Origin: Batillaria attramentaria
Taxonomy: Eukaryota > Mollusca > Gastropoda > Batillariidae
Length of the DNA stretch: 64,000 nucleotides
Reading direction: 5' to 3'
NCBI GenBank assembly: GCA_018292915.2
Contig: JACVVK020000455.1
Location: forward strand, 353,501-417,500
Shown here piece after piece: positions 45,284-59,839 of the stretch. The position numbers and the translations under genes are program-made. The notes under the pieces are model-generated. The model worked only from the letters and a program-made list of their open reading frames with translations, ran no database searches and was not told where the DNA came from. Every line of letters begins with the position of its first letter. Within the stretch, counting starts at the first letter, position 1.

Positions 45284-45545
45284 GGGCCCGTATGTAAAAG
45301 TCGAGGTTAATTTAACCCACGGCTACCGGCCGAACCCAGACGAGGACAAAAAACCCCAAAAGCAAAATTAGATTAAAAAAAAAAAAAAGGAAGCGAAGAT
45401 AGGAAGAAAAAAAGTCCTTCTATAACGGCTTAGGCACCCTGCTGTCGGAATGCTTCTTGGTAAAAAAAAAAAAAAAAAGTTTAGTTCGACGTTAGACTCT
45501 AACCCAAGGCTAAAAGCGCTAACCTCGACTATTACATATAGGCCC
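45284..45545. mobile_element. MITE copy
   Basis: GGGCCCGTATGTAAAAGTCG to ACTATTACATATAGGCCC, with an A-rich interior that includes GGAAGCGAAGA and TCCTTCTATAACGGC. Confidence 0.85.
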
Positions 45546-45549
45546 AGTC

Positions 45550-46893
45550 CTGCGTCAAGTTCTCGTCTGTAGTCACTGCCCTTGTCTTGGGCGATGCCCC
45601 CGTCAGTGTAGGAATCTTCATTACCACCTTCCATCCCATTTCCACTTCAGCGTGTTTTCACCCCTTCCCCCACATCCCCCAAGTGTCTGCCACTGCCTGT
45701 ATCGATGATAATTCACGTCACTTTCGGTGACTGAACGCACATCGGAAAATCTTTGTGACGCCACTTGTGTCCGGTTATTTCCCGGGATTGCACATTATGC
45801 ACGCATGCGCGTGACTACGCCGCTATGGACTTCCGCTGGTGAAATCTGTGCGGCGGAAGTTGAAGTGGTTAGGTGCATTAGCGTGAAATTAGGACCGTCC
45901 ATTTTGAGCACACACACGGGCGTCTTGAGGGCTCCCTGGTTACCCCCCACCCCACCCGGCCACTCCCCTATCCTTCCCTGCAGTCGTTCCCGTTTGCACT
46001 GATACCGGGAGGACTTTTTTTTTTTTTTTTTTGGACACAACTCAGTGGTGAGGCTGCTCTAGTGACCTTTTTAGGCGACCCCCCCCCCCCACTCCCACAA
46101 CAGTACCACCACCACCATCAGCTGTTCGTGACAGAATACATCCCGCCCGCCCCCCCCCCCCCCTCCGTTCCACCCCGCCACCCCCACCCCCTCCCCCAGC
46201 ACCACGTGTCTCGAGCTCCTTCCTTTTCTTTTTTTAACTCTCCATCTCAGCTCAACCCTAATTTCCACTTCTCCCATGACCGGTCTCCCTATATTCAAAT
46301 GTCATCATCGATTTAAAAAAAAAAAAAAACTTTGAGCATTAAGAGTCAGTTGATTTTTTTTCCTGCTGCGCATCATTTAATCAGAACAAAAAGACATGGT
46401 TGTCAGGAAAAAAAATCGGAATATCAAAAGGTTTGAGATACGTTGAGAGAGAGAGAGAGAGAGAGAGAGCAGACAAAACCAATTTATTCCAAAATGAACC
46501 TGTTGTCCTCTGAACATGTTATGGTTTTTTTTTTTTTTTTTTTGTTTTTTTTTTGGTCTACTTCTAAGCATTACCCTGTCTGTTCTTTCTTTCTTGTCTT
46601 TCTTTCTTTTCTTTTTTTTCTCCTCTCTCTCTCTCTCTCCTTTCTCGTCTTCCCTTTTCTTTTTTATCACGCAAACAGCTGTTGTTTGGGATGCATCATG
46701 ACAGCTATTGAGGGTTTAACTCAGCGGGTGCTCGTCTGAAAAATATGACAACAGGCTGAAGTTGGCCAAAACATTGCTTCCCTCACCACAGATATTGCGA
46801 CGTTGCCAAACCGCGCTCGTCTGCAGGCATGTCTTAACGTGCTGTAAATTATGTAAACTTGCAAGGACTTGAACGTATATTTTTGGCGCTTAG

Positions 46894-46961
<68 letters not shown>

Positions 46962-47041
46962 TGTGTGTGACACGGGACACAGAAGAAAGGACACTGTACC
47001 TAATCTTTCATCCTTGAAAAATAAAGTGTCATTTCTCTCTC

Positions 47042-47101
<60 letters not shown>

Positions 47102-47424
47102 GCACACACACGGTTCGTTCAGTTTAGCCTAAAAATATACGAGTTGCTTCGAAAACTTCGGCCGAGGCTCTTGCTGTTTTCGAGGAAGTGTCTGTTAGCT
47201 ATCATGTTGATGAGTTCTCTCCCCCTGATTATTTTCTTCAATTTACCTCCCTTGGGTTTACGCTTATGACATGCCGAAAAGCTTTTCACAAAAATTAAAT
47301 TGACGTGTAGTGCTGTTCTGACTCACGGCAGCCAGAACAGGCAATCGACGCGGCCTCCTGTGATCGAAATGGAAATGCCAATATTGTAATAGAATGAAAA
47401 GTTTACTCTGTGTTGTGTGTGTGT

Positions 47425-47487
<63 letters not shown>

Positions 47488-47771
47488 GCATAGCAGAGTA
47501 CAGAGAGAGAGAGAGGAGAGAGAGAGCGATTAGAATTATTTTGAAAGGATAGTGACAGGCGATAGTAATCGCGGATTGTTACAATCTGTCCTTTTCAATT
47601 TTCAATCAACAACAATGTTTAGGCATATAAAAAAAATCCCTAAATGAAAGACAGAGAGACAGACAGACATTAAAATTATTTTGAAATTATAATAATAGTA
47701 ATTGGCGATAGTAATGATTTTACAGTCTGTCCTTTTCTATTTTCAATAAATAACGATGTTTATAATTATTT

Positions 47772-47809
<38 letters not shown>

Positions 47810-48080
47810 TGAGCATCCGTCCAAAACTACTTCAGAACGACGGCCTCCCGTTCCTCATGGTACCACCATTGTCAGTACCGTTTCACACGCTTCAGCACTT
47901 GCAGGATGCAGTAGTCACCGGCAATTTGTTAATTTTCGGCATCAGTAGCTGCAGGGTGTCAGTCACATCCTAGGACAGTGTCGTCAAAGCGAGTACATGG
48001 CGTGCACTTTCACCGACAGTTGAGACCGTCTCATGTTGTCATCCCAGCTTCAACATCTGTCCAAGTAATGAACTTGTCCA
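45550..48080. other. Non-coding stretch rich in homopolymers and microsatellites
   Basis: T16 and C10-14 runs at 46,015-46,165, GA at 46,444, T-runs at 46,525, CT/GT at 46,897-46,970, CA at 47,048-47,110, GT at 47,417-47,485 and GA at 47,500 and 47,777. No gene recognised. Confidence 0.6.
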
Positions 48081-48081
48081 A

Positions 48082-48341
48082 GGCCCGCATGTACAAGTCG
48101 AGGTTAGGGAGTTTTAGGCCCGGGTTAGAGTCTAACCTCAAACTAAACTGGTTCTAGGGTTACATTTTTTCAGGAAGCGGGTCCATTCCAGCAAGGTGCC
48201 TATACCGTTATAGAAGGATTTTTGTCTTTCTTTCTTCGCTTCCTTTTTTTATTTAATTTTGTTTGGGGGTTTCTCTTGTCCTAGTCTGGGTTAGGCCCGT
48301 AGCTGTGGGATAAATTAACCTTGAGTTTTACATACGGGCCC
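48082..48341. mobile_element. MITE copy
   Basis: GGCCCGCATGTACAAGTCGA to TTTTACATACGGGCCC. It shares the interior TATAGAAGGATTTTTGTC and TCTTCGCTTCC and shows the uninterrupted CTTGTCCTAGTCTGGGTTAG junction. Confidence 0.88.
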
Positions 48342-48656
48342 AGCAGTCAACACGATGGAGATACTCTGGTCTTATGAGCAAATTTCCTTCATATACGAAC
48401 CTTCACGTATTCATGAGGGAAGCCGCGATCTACTCTGTCTCAGGCCGGCATTGTGTCTGTAGACCTGTGTTGCTGCGGGCCTAGGAAAGCGGATTCCCTC
48501 CCTGTGGGACTCTGATGACAAATGTGTCCTGTCTGTCTTCTGAAGCGCGTAGCACGTGCAGCAACTCAGCTGACCCGTCAATCAATCACGTGCTTAATGG
48601 ACCGTGAACGTGGTGCGAGGAGGTTAATCACAGCATATGTTGATGCCTCATTAACT

Positions 48657-48698
<42 letters not shown>

Positions 48699-49104
48699 AC
48701 CCCACCCACATTCATTTACCCTGATGAGGTTAGGGTGGTTATCAATGGCTGTAACCTGATTTAGATCTGTAAATTTTAGAGCCGAGAACCTCTCTCTCTC
48801 TCTCTCTGAATTTTCTCTGGAACTTTTTGTCGGCGCTGTCAAAAGAAAATGGAATGACATAAATACACGTTAAAATCTGGTGAAACCTATTCTTGTTGCA
48901 GTTGTCCCTCGTGCATACACAGACCCGCAGCAAGCATGCATTTTTCGTGGGAGCTTTGTTATCTGCTATGAGCTTTGTTATCTGCTATGAAATAACACTG
49001 GAACCTCTAAGTTGTTCGCAACTGTCCACTTTCCTTGTCACCGAGTATTTTTGTTTTTTCCTTCTTAGGTATCAATTAGCTCGGCTCGGTCTCCGGTTAG
49101 CCCG

Positions 49105-49267
49105 GGGAGCCGGGGTGGTCGAATGGTAGAGCGTTGTACTTCTAATGCTCGGGTCGTGAGTTCGATCCCGGCTGGGGCCAAATATTTGTGCTGGTTGCCC
49201 CGTCTTTGATATCACCCTATGTGGTGGAAAAGGACGTTAAACTCCTAAACACCCACCCACTCACCCT
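49105..49267 (+). mobile_element. tRNA-Arg-type SINE, full length
   Basis: Flanked by the perfect 11-bp duplication CGGTTAGCCCG (49094-49104, 49268-49278). Confidence 0.93.
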
Positions 49268-49969
49268 CGGTTAGCCCGACTTGGCCGTCATCGCAGGGGC
49301 CAAGAGAAGCGAAGACCCGGGTACAGGGTTGGCACGGGCGTGGCTGCTGCAAGGATGGAACTGAGAGCATCACATCACATCACCAGAAACAGGACGTTTG
49401 CTGAAGCCTTGCTAGGGAGTGAAAGGCCAAATATTTGAGGATCTCCCCCTTCCCGCTGTTTTGACTCATCGATCGAGCATGGAAAGGATGAAGCGAGAGT
49501 GTGATTAGTTGAGATACGAGCTCGTTACTTCCAGACAAGGCATGGTGTGTGACTCTCTCCGCGAATTTACTGCCATCGGATTTGGGGCCAGGAGAACGGC
49601 GATGTTGGTTTATTATTAAAAAGCATGAAGATTAGGTGGCTTGTGTGGCAGCTGAAATCGCATTGACTAATATGGGTCGGGGTTTCTTGGTCCCCTCCCC
49701 CCCCCTCCCCCCTCCCCCCCCCCCCCCCCGAGCGGTAAATTGAATTGTAAAGCCGACAGACGTTCGTGAAAAAGTTCCTTAACAAGTCCGTTCACTCTGT
49801 GTTTCAACTTCAATAATCTGTATCAGTTATCCAAAATGGGAAATTGTGGTGCGGTGGATATCGCAAAGAAACAGACAAATGCAATCAGTAAATTAAAACA
49901 CACTCATTACAACATACCACTTAAAAGCCCAAGCAAAAATCGCACTTTTGCTCGAAATCTTCAGATGAC

Positions 49970-50076
49970 TAGGAGCCACTTCAAGCCACTATTAAATAAA
50001 TTTTGTAATCTGCAGCGGTCTGGGGCCTAGGGGGAAAGGCCCACGCATGCGTAATAGTGGCTTGAAGTGGCTCCTA
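49970..50076. repeat. Foldback element with 25-bp perfect arms
   Basis: TAGGAGCCACTTCAAGCCAC+TATTA and its reverse complement flank a 57-bp loop. A diverged relative is at about 21,655-21,840 and related loop-side words recur at 27,130-27,170 and 50,150-50,185. Confidence 0.9.
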
Positions 50077-51460
50077 CTGGCGTGCAGTGGCTTGTTCTTT
50101 TTAACCAGTCTCATCATGTAGCGGGCAGGGATGGTCGGGCTCTTGTTCTTAAAGGTCTGCAATCTCAGCAAAAAGCCGCAAACATTGCGTTTTTTAAACG
50201 TGCGACTCCTTCGCCTGTGCATAAACCAGGCAACGCTGTCACAGATGCAGAGTTTTCAGCGCTTCGGGGACCCTTATAAAACCAGAGCACGAGTTTGCCG
50301 TGACATTATTTGGGCTTTTGGTAAGCGAGCGAGACACATCGCTACAGTGTCTAGCGGATGTTGAGTGCTGCACGATCTTTCTCGCTCAGTTTCAAAACGC
50401 GAACTGATCTGTGAAATCAGGCTGCCCTTGACTTTTAGTGGGGTTTCAGGGACGCTGAAGACTCAGTCTGCAACTGTGACAGAGTTGACCGTGCTGTACA
50501 TTCTTTTTACATTTCGGAAAGCTTTTTGTTGGGAGCTTAGATCTTTAAGAGATACGCCATAGCAAGCCAGCAGGTTTTCTGTGTGGCAATTTCAGTAGAA
50601 ACGCAACCTAGTAAATATGACACCTGCGACCACTGTTCCCCAAGGGTGGCAGGTATTATCTCTGAATATGTAGTACAGGCAAAAACTCACAAGGTGTGCT
50701 TGAGCACAAGGCTTTCATTCTAAGCAGATGTTGCATGGTTTATCGTCCGATAACACAGACAGGTTTCAGCAAGTTTCTGGGCGTTGATGATACCATTGCC
50801 AACTTTTGCACACGAACTTCGAGTATCCAAACTAACCTCAAACAGCAATAGTCAGCCATCAGGAGATCTTAACCAACCGCAACAAGGCGAGAAGAAGGTC
50901 AAAGAGAGACCACTTCCGGTGCGCCAACTCTCATATCCGGCCTCGCACACGTGACCTTCTCGCTCACACTTCCGGCGAAGGACCCGGCCGAGACGATGCA
51001 CTTGCAGAGAACACTTTCAATGGTTCATCAGTCATTTCATGATGAGGGGAACAGAGGCTGACCGGGCCCCTCGGGTTGTTTATGTGTGACAGAGATGGGA
51101 GGGGAGGTCATTTAGTCAGTTTGGCGGCGGGCGGTGAAGTGCCTGCACGCGGCCATTGAATGCACAATTGTGGCCATTAGCACTGCTGCTGTTCATGACA
51201 CCACGATGACCTTCTGCAGATGGTTTCAGATTTAGAATATTGCAGTTTCTGTCGAGCTTCTACTGATTCGATACATCTGACCCTGCCTCGCATTCTACGT
51301 AAATAACAATGTCAACAACAAAAGCAACTACCGAGGCAACAGCCATAGCAGCATCAGCCCCAATATGTCCGCACGGAATCGTGGTTTATGTGGAGTTTGA
51401 AATGAGTCGATTTTACGTATAATGTCAGCCAGTTTCAATATACAGTCAAGTCCAGTAGTT

Positions 51461-51780
51461 AAACCGGTCACCGTAGTGTAGTGGTTAGCAGTTCGGACCA
51501 TGGACCGAGAGACCCGAGTTTAAATCTCAGCCGAGGCAAGCCGGATCTTTTCCCACTTAGGTCGGCTCCTACCCACAACGGGCGAGCTATTGGCCCATGC
51601 GGGAGGTTGTTGCCACACAGCCGAGACCCACCCAGTTCACGGGTGCGACTTTGAGGGTGCTTCCCTCGTTATAACACATCTCATGATGTGGATAATTACA
51701 CGGCATTCTGTTCAGTTCCCGTGCCTGGTGCCGTGCCAAAACACAAACATTAGGGGCATAGCCTACACATGCGTGATGAA
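51461..51780 (+). mobile_element. Fourth tRNA-derived SINE
   Basis: Head GTCACCGTAGTGTAGTGGTT with CCATGGA in the anticodon loop and B-box-like GAGTTTAAATC. The body includes ACACGGCATTCTGTTCAGTT. Single copy in this window. Confidence 0.65.
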
Positions 51781-52571
51781 GAATGATATGAACTACCCAT
51801 GTCGCATTACCTTCCGTCTTTTTTCCCCGAAGAATATCTTTGTTTGTTTTCTTTAAATTTTCGCTTACTTTACCACAGCGGGACATGCTATACGAAATAT
51901 GTTTTTTTCCTAGGATCCTCGAGGACCACTCCTACAGATCTGGCTGTTTCACAGATGTTGTTTCTTGATGCGCCCACTGCATTCGTACTGACAGTAAAGA
52001 TTAGCGCATCAGACGGCGTCAAAGGCTTTCCAATCTGAGAGATGACGGGAAAACACTTTAGCAAGTGATGAGACACTAGAGAGACCGTTCAGCGAGGAGT
52101 ACGTATGTAGGGTCCCTCACTGCAGGGTCGCTGGATTCCTTCGGAGGTCATCGCTAAGATATTTGGAGCGTTGCCAGGCAAACCCCATTAAGAATCAGAC
52201 ATCCTTTTCTTTAAGTGTGTTTTAGATTTTGACTTTGACAAAAGAAGGCAGACTCACTCAAGTCAAGATGTGTGAGTGTATGGTCTACTCAGAGTTCCCT
52301 CCTCTTGGCGCTCTTTCCTCTTGGAGTCTGAAATGTTTGATTTATGTCTTGGCGGAACACTTAGAGCTTGTGTTTTTTGCTGATTATTGAGGATGGCGTG
52401 CATGCATTTTACTGTCAGGATAATGAACTGTCAAAAACTTTTCAAGAGCAATAACGCGTGGTGAATGGGGTAAAACAATTTGGAGAGCTGGCTCTCTTAA
52501 TCACACGCAAACCCTTCAACAACTTTACATTTATTATCACTGTGCAAACTGAACGAAGTACGCCAGTTAAA

Positions 52572-52604
<33 letters not shown>

Positions 52605-52607
52605 CGG

Positions 52608-52771
52608 GGAGCCGGGGTGGTCGAATGGTAGAGCGTTGGACTTCTAATGCTCGGGCAGTTGTGAGTTCGATCCCGGCTGGGGCCAAATATTTGTGCTGGC
52701 TTTTTCATCGTTGCCCCGTCTTTGATATCACCCTATGTGGTGAAAAAGGATGTTAAACCCCCAAACACCCA

Positions 52772-52778
<7 letters not shown>
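52608..52778 (+). mobile_element. tRNA-Arg-type SINE inside a CT microsatellite
   Basis: Starts GGGAGCCGGGGTGGTCGAAT directly after (CT)n and its CACCCACCCAC tail runs directly into (CT)n. Confidence 0.9.
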
Positions 52779-52802
<24 letters not shown>

Positions 52803-52808
<6 letters not shown>

Positions 52809-52925
52809 AATCCCGATTGGAGTCAAATATTTGTGCTGGTTTGTTGTTTGTTTGTTTTTCTCGTTGCTTCGTCCACCCATACGTGGTGCAAAAAGAACGT
52901 TAAACCCTCAGACATCCCCCCCCCA
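52803..52925 (+). mobile_element. tRNA-Arg-type SINE, 5'-truncated
   Basis: Begins at the B box (GTTCGAATCCCGATTGG) after the CT tract, with an extra (GTTT)n stretch in the body. Tail AACGTTAAACCCTCAGACATCC. Confidence 0.8.
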
Positions 52926-52931
52926 CACACA

Positions 52932-52962
<31 letters not shown>

Positions 52963-53733
52963 TCTCTGTGGCATAGTGAACGGATGCCCCCAACAAGGAA
53001 CCTACAAAAACACAGGCAATAACATAACATAAAATTGCATACATTGCGGTAAGTGAATTCAATGCGTATTGATCTCCCGTTGAAGCTCTGTCAGTCTGTT
53101 CTCTCCCCTTAACCAATAATGGCGACACGCAAGATGTGTGGTCTTACGACTTGCTATGTAACAATATGTACTCAGCAATCACCACGATTTAGGTTTTTTT
53201 TGTGAAAAGCAAATATTGCCAGATATCGAACTTTCTCCTTCTCTGTTTATTCAGATCATCCCAGGCAGGCGTCTGTCAACTCCGCTTAACAGCAAACAGA
53301 ATCTGATATCTAGGTCATTGTCATTGCGATTGGCACGCCTCGTTCTTGTGTGTTTACAAAGAAACAGTTCCTTGGCTGCGTGGATATGAAAACGGTTTGC
53401 ACGTAAAATCCACACGGCTATCTTATAATGTATGTTTTGGGAGGCAATGTGTGATCAGCGGCCATGAAATGTTTTCGGCAAGGTCAACGACATGGCCTTG
53501 TAGTGGTACACAACCTTAAAAAACCTCCAAGCAATAATTATAATTATGTTTATATTACAATGGCTTTCTAGTTGGACACGGGTTATGGCTAGCCCATGAG
53601 TGATCGGGGAAGTCACATAGCTGGACACATGCTCGCCACTGGAGAACAACGACCCGCTGTTCCTTCAGATTACTGAAATTGTCTTGCGTTTCACTCTGGG
53701 ATGAATTTGTTCGGTGTTTTCTCTCTTTCTCTC

Positions 53734-53770
<37 letters not shown>

Positions 53771-53792
53771 TCTTCTCTCTCTCTCTCTCTCG

Positions 53793-53965
53793 GGGAGCCG
53801 GGGTGGTCGAATGGTAGAGCGTTGGACTTCTAATGCTCGAGTTGTGAGTTCGATCCCGGCTGGGGCCAAATATTTGTGCTGGCTTTTTCATCATTGCCCC
53901 GTCTTTGATATCACCCAATATGGTGGAAAAAGACGTTAAACCCCCAAACACCCACCCACCCCACC
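53793..53965 (+). mobile_element. tRNA-Arg-type SINE inside a CT microsatellite
   Basis: Near-identical to the 52608 copy and likewise flanked on both sides by CT repeats. Confidence 0.9.
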
Positions 53966-54598
53966 CTCTCTTCTCTCTCTCTCTCTCTCCTCTCTCATTT
54001 GGTGTTATACGCTGTTCAATAATGCTTTTTATCTGCTGTTCTGTCATGCTGGCAGTAACACGTGGTGTTGTGGTTTGTTACGTGCGTGTTTTAGTTTTCG
54101 TTTTTGATTTTGATTTTTGTTCTGTTTTTGTTTGTGGCAAGGTCACGTGATAACCTTAGCATTCCGGAGATTTCTTTGGAGACATAGACACTGTTGTTTT
54201 GGAATGCTGCTGTGGACAACATAGATTAAGTGGAAAGGATGACAGTGACAATGAAAATTAATTTTAATTTCCAGCGGTGAAAGTTTTGGCATAAATACCA
54301 TGTTAGAACATTTAACATCTTGGAAATCTAAAAACTACGGGAATGTAAAGAAGAAGAAAAAATGTAGAAACAGGTTATACATTTTCAACTCAGGGCAGAG
54401 AGAGAGAGAGAGACTTTCACTGTCGTCTGCGTCTGCGAATCTTGACAAAACCTGAGGCATTCTTTCCAAATGCTATCTAATTTCACATTCTAATGTCCAA
54501 GCGAGCACAGCAGTCTATGTTTACAGGGAGTGTTTTTGTTGGTAGATATTCATCACTTACATCAAAATGAAACTTTGGGCATATTCAAAAGGAAAAAC

Positions 54599-54674
<76 letters not shown>

Positions 54675-55264
54675 TTAACATGTCTACACAACTGTTTCAG
54701 TCTCACAATTACCCTGCAAAACCTTCCATTTTAATCACCTGAACACCTGATTTTATTGAAAAGGAAAGGCTTTCAGATGGGGAAAAAAGTCAGCTAAGTG
54801 GAGTTTTTGTGCAACTGGACGTGTTTGACAAGATCTGCTTTGCGTGTATAGCTTTGCTTCTCGGGCCTATCTTTCTCAGCTGGTCGGCTCCAAGCAAACA
54901 CCACTTAACACGTTAAGACGGGCTAAGACAGACATGCCGCCCATTTTGCCAGTTTTATCGTGTCAGCGATGCTCCAAGAAATGACCAGATAATGCTATCA
55001 AGCAGAGAAGTCCCGAACATTGGCAAGCTGAGCTTACAAGATCACGATAGAGTTAAAAAAAGACAGACTCGCTTTCATGCCAAGTTTGGCAGTTTCTAGT
55101 TGGCAAGCGGACAGCCAGACAATGTAACATGCAGCTGCTGAGAAGCCCATCTTTTAAAGTGTCAATGCGTATGACGGGCATACAAGAGCGTGTGGACAAC
55201 TTAACATCGAGTGCGCTGACTGTGCATCAGAATCAGTCACTTGGGTCACAGTAGAGCATCTTTT

Positions 55265-55565
55265 TTATTATTATTATTATCCCTTTCGGGTAATTCGGAC
55301 TGCTTCCCCCCGGGGAAGCGCGTCGCCGCGGTGCAGCGCCACCCAATACCTATCCTATATTTTATACAATTTTGCCGGGGGAGGAAAGCCGGATAACCCG
55401 GAGAGAAACCCCCGATGAGCAGCCAGGCAGCCAGGAAAAACCGGTATCACATAATTATCACAAGCTCGACCTGGGCTCGAACCCTCGCTTCATCGCCATG
55501 ACATTGGTGACGGCCGTTCAGTAGCGCAGCGGCTAAATCCGACGCGCTACCTATTAGACCACTGC
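55265..55565 (-). mobile_element. Fifth tRNA-derived SINE with (TAA)n tail
   Basis: Minus-strand head GAGCAGTGGTCTAATAGGTA with B box GGTTCGAGCCC. The body has TCCGGGTTATCCGGC and an (ATA)n tail. Confidence 0.7.
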
Positions 55566-55955
55566 TCACTCATCTGAGACCATTGTGGGGACTCTGGCCG
55601 GTGTACATGTTCTTATAATGTTGCTCTAAAAGTGTTCCGCGTACTGAGCAGACGACGTTATTTGGTTGCGCACCAACGGAGCACAAGCTAGAAGACGCCG
55701 ATTGGTGGCTATTTTTAGAAGATTTTTCGAGTCCTAGTCTGTTCAGGAATGGACCGTAGGTTAAACAAAAGTCGTATTTCTCTGATAATAAAAGCCACAA
55801 AATTACGAAAACATGTGTCGCGATGGTCAAACGAAACATCTTTCTATCTCACTGGCAAACAGAGTCAGAGATTCAAAAGCGGAAGTGTTCCATCTCAGCG
55901 GCGTTAGGAACATACACAATTATTAGAGGCTTTAACGATGCTCAGAAATTCCCCA

Positions 55956-56216
55956 GGGCCCGCATGCAAAACTCGAGGCTACGGGCCTAACCCATAGTAG
56001 GACAAAAGAAACCCCAAAACAAACTTAACTAGAAAAAGGAAGCGAAGAAAGGAAGAAAAAAATCCTTCTATAACGGCATAGGCACCATGGTGGAATGGAC
56101 CCGCTTCCTGCTTAAAATAAAAACAACAGAAAATTTAACCCTAGAGCTAGTTTAGTTCGAGGTTAGACTTTAACGCAGGCCTAAAATCCCTAACCTCGAC
56201 TTTTACATGCGGGCCC
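55956..56216. mobile_element. MITE copy
   Basis: GGGCCCGCATGCAAAACTCG to CGACTTTTACATGCGGGCCC, the best preserved inverted ends. Confidence 0.9.
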
Positions 56217-56219
56217 TGA

Positions 56220-58265
<2,046 letters not shown>

Positions 58266-58269
58266 ATCT

Positions 58270-58553
58270 GGGCCCGAATGCAAAAGTCGAGGTTAATTTA
58301 AACCACGGCTACGGGCCTAATCCCGACTAGGACAAAAGAAACAAAAAAAAAAAACAAAATTATATAAAAGAGGAGGCGAAGAAAGGAAAGAATAAATCCT
58401 TAGACTATAACGTCTTAGGCATCTTCCTGATTTAAAACAAAACAAAACAAAAACAAAAACAACAGAAAATTTAACCCTAGAGCTAGTTTAGTTCGAGGTT
58501 AGACTCTTACCCGGGGCTAAAAATCCCTAACCTCGACTTCTACATGCGGAGCC
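58270..58553. mobile_element. MITE copy
   Basis: GGGCCCGAATGCAAAAGTCG to CGACTTCTACATGCGG. The interior is expanded by A-rich repeats. Confidence 0.85.
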
Positions 58554-58559
58554 AGGACT

Positions 58560-58837
58560 TGTTTGGAAGTGTCAGGGGACCTGACTCAGAACCGATATCT
58601 ACATTCATTCCCCGTATCCATCCACTGGTCGGCAAACATTGCCTTTGAGGTGACGGGAGGTCAGTGGCGGGTCTGAAACCGAGGATTAACTTCACCTTTA
58701 ACCTTTCGGACACTCGGCTGGACATTTGCCTCTTTGATGATAGTCGGTGGTCTGTGTATGAGTTTGTTTCTTGCTATACGGGATTTCTGCCCAGCTGGCA
58801 CGCTGACCGCAAACTGTGCTGGGAAATTGATGCTCAC

Positions 58838-58897
<60 letters not shown>

Positions 58898-59727
58898 ACA
58901 TGCTTTTTGCATATTAATGATGGCTATCAAGGACAAGATGTCCCTTGGCATACAAATGTCAACAAACAAGTATTTGCAAATTTCCTCATAGCATAAAATT
59001 TTAAAAGGTGAATATAAATAATGAATGATCAAACAAACAAACAAACAAAGAAAAGCCCACGATAAACACCCACAGGTCAATCTCAGAACTCTGCAGACTG
59101 GGCAATGATGACGTGCAAAAAGAAACTATTCCGGTAGTCGACCTTTCCTTGACCAGTGAAGGTGCTAAATCACGAACGTGCTTCGAATCTTTAAAACCTG
59201 TCTTTTGCCCTTTCGTCTTGCCCAAATACGCGGCAGGATTTTAACATGACAGTGTTTTGTTTAAAAGAACACTTAGCCAAGGAAATGAGAAAATATTCAC
59301 CGTTTTCCGTGCCTCTTTCCCCTCCCTTCCAACCACCACCCCCCCCCCCCCTCGACCCCCGACCCCCGACCCCCGACCAACCACCCCCTCTCAGGGGAAG
59401 GAAGCTGGCATGTTCTTGTATTTGTACTTGTAGGATAGTTTTGCTTCGTGTCGGTTCGTGTTTGTTCTTTGTTTGTTTTACGTGTGAAACGGTGGGCGTT
59501 GAGAGAAAGGTGGGCTTATAGTAGGTTCGAGCGGTACAACTCACTCTCTCTCTCTCTCTCTCTCTCTCTCCCGGGAGCAGGGATAGCCGAATGACAGCGT
59601 TGGATTCTCAATCCACGGGTCGTTAGTTTGAAGCCCGACTTGGGCCAGATATTTTTTTTTTCATGTTGCCCCGTCTTTGATATCACCCTTGCGTAGTGGA
59701 AAAGGACGTTAAACTCCTAAACATCCC

Positions 59728-59761
<34 letters not shown>

Positions 59762-59806
59762 AGTGGTTCTCCTTGGAGGAAATTTAAGGGTTTTACGCAG
59801 AGAGTT

Positions 59807-59839
<33 letters not shown>

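Larger units (their letters stand above)
48350..51460. other. Non-coding stretch
   Basis: CT tracts at 48,657-48,693, a SINE at 49,105, a C-rich run at 49,694-49,730 and the foldback at 49,970. 50,200-51,460 shows nothing recognisable. Confidence 0.5.
51800..55260. other. Non-coding stretch with CT-embedded SINEs
   Basis: Besides the SINEs listed it holds CT tracts near 52,571, 52,779, 52,943 and 53,720-53,792 and (CA)n at 54,603-54,674. A short motif CCCATGAGTGATCGGGGAA at 53,594 recurs at 31,320. Confidence 0.55.

Noticed and set aside
51587..51886. 99-codon minus-strand frame
   Set aside because: Lies antisense to the tRNA-derived SINE starting at 51,461.
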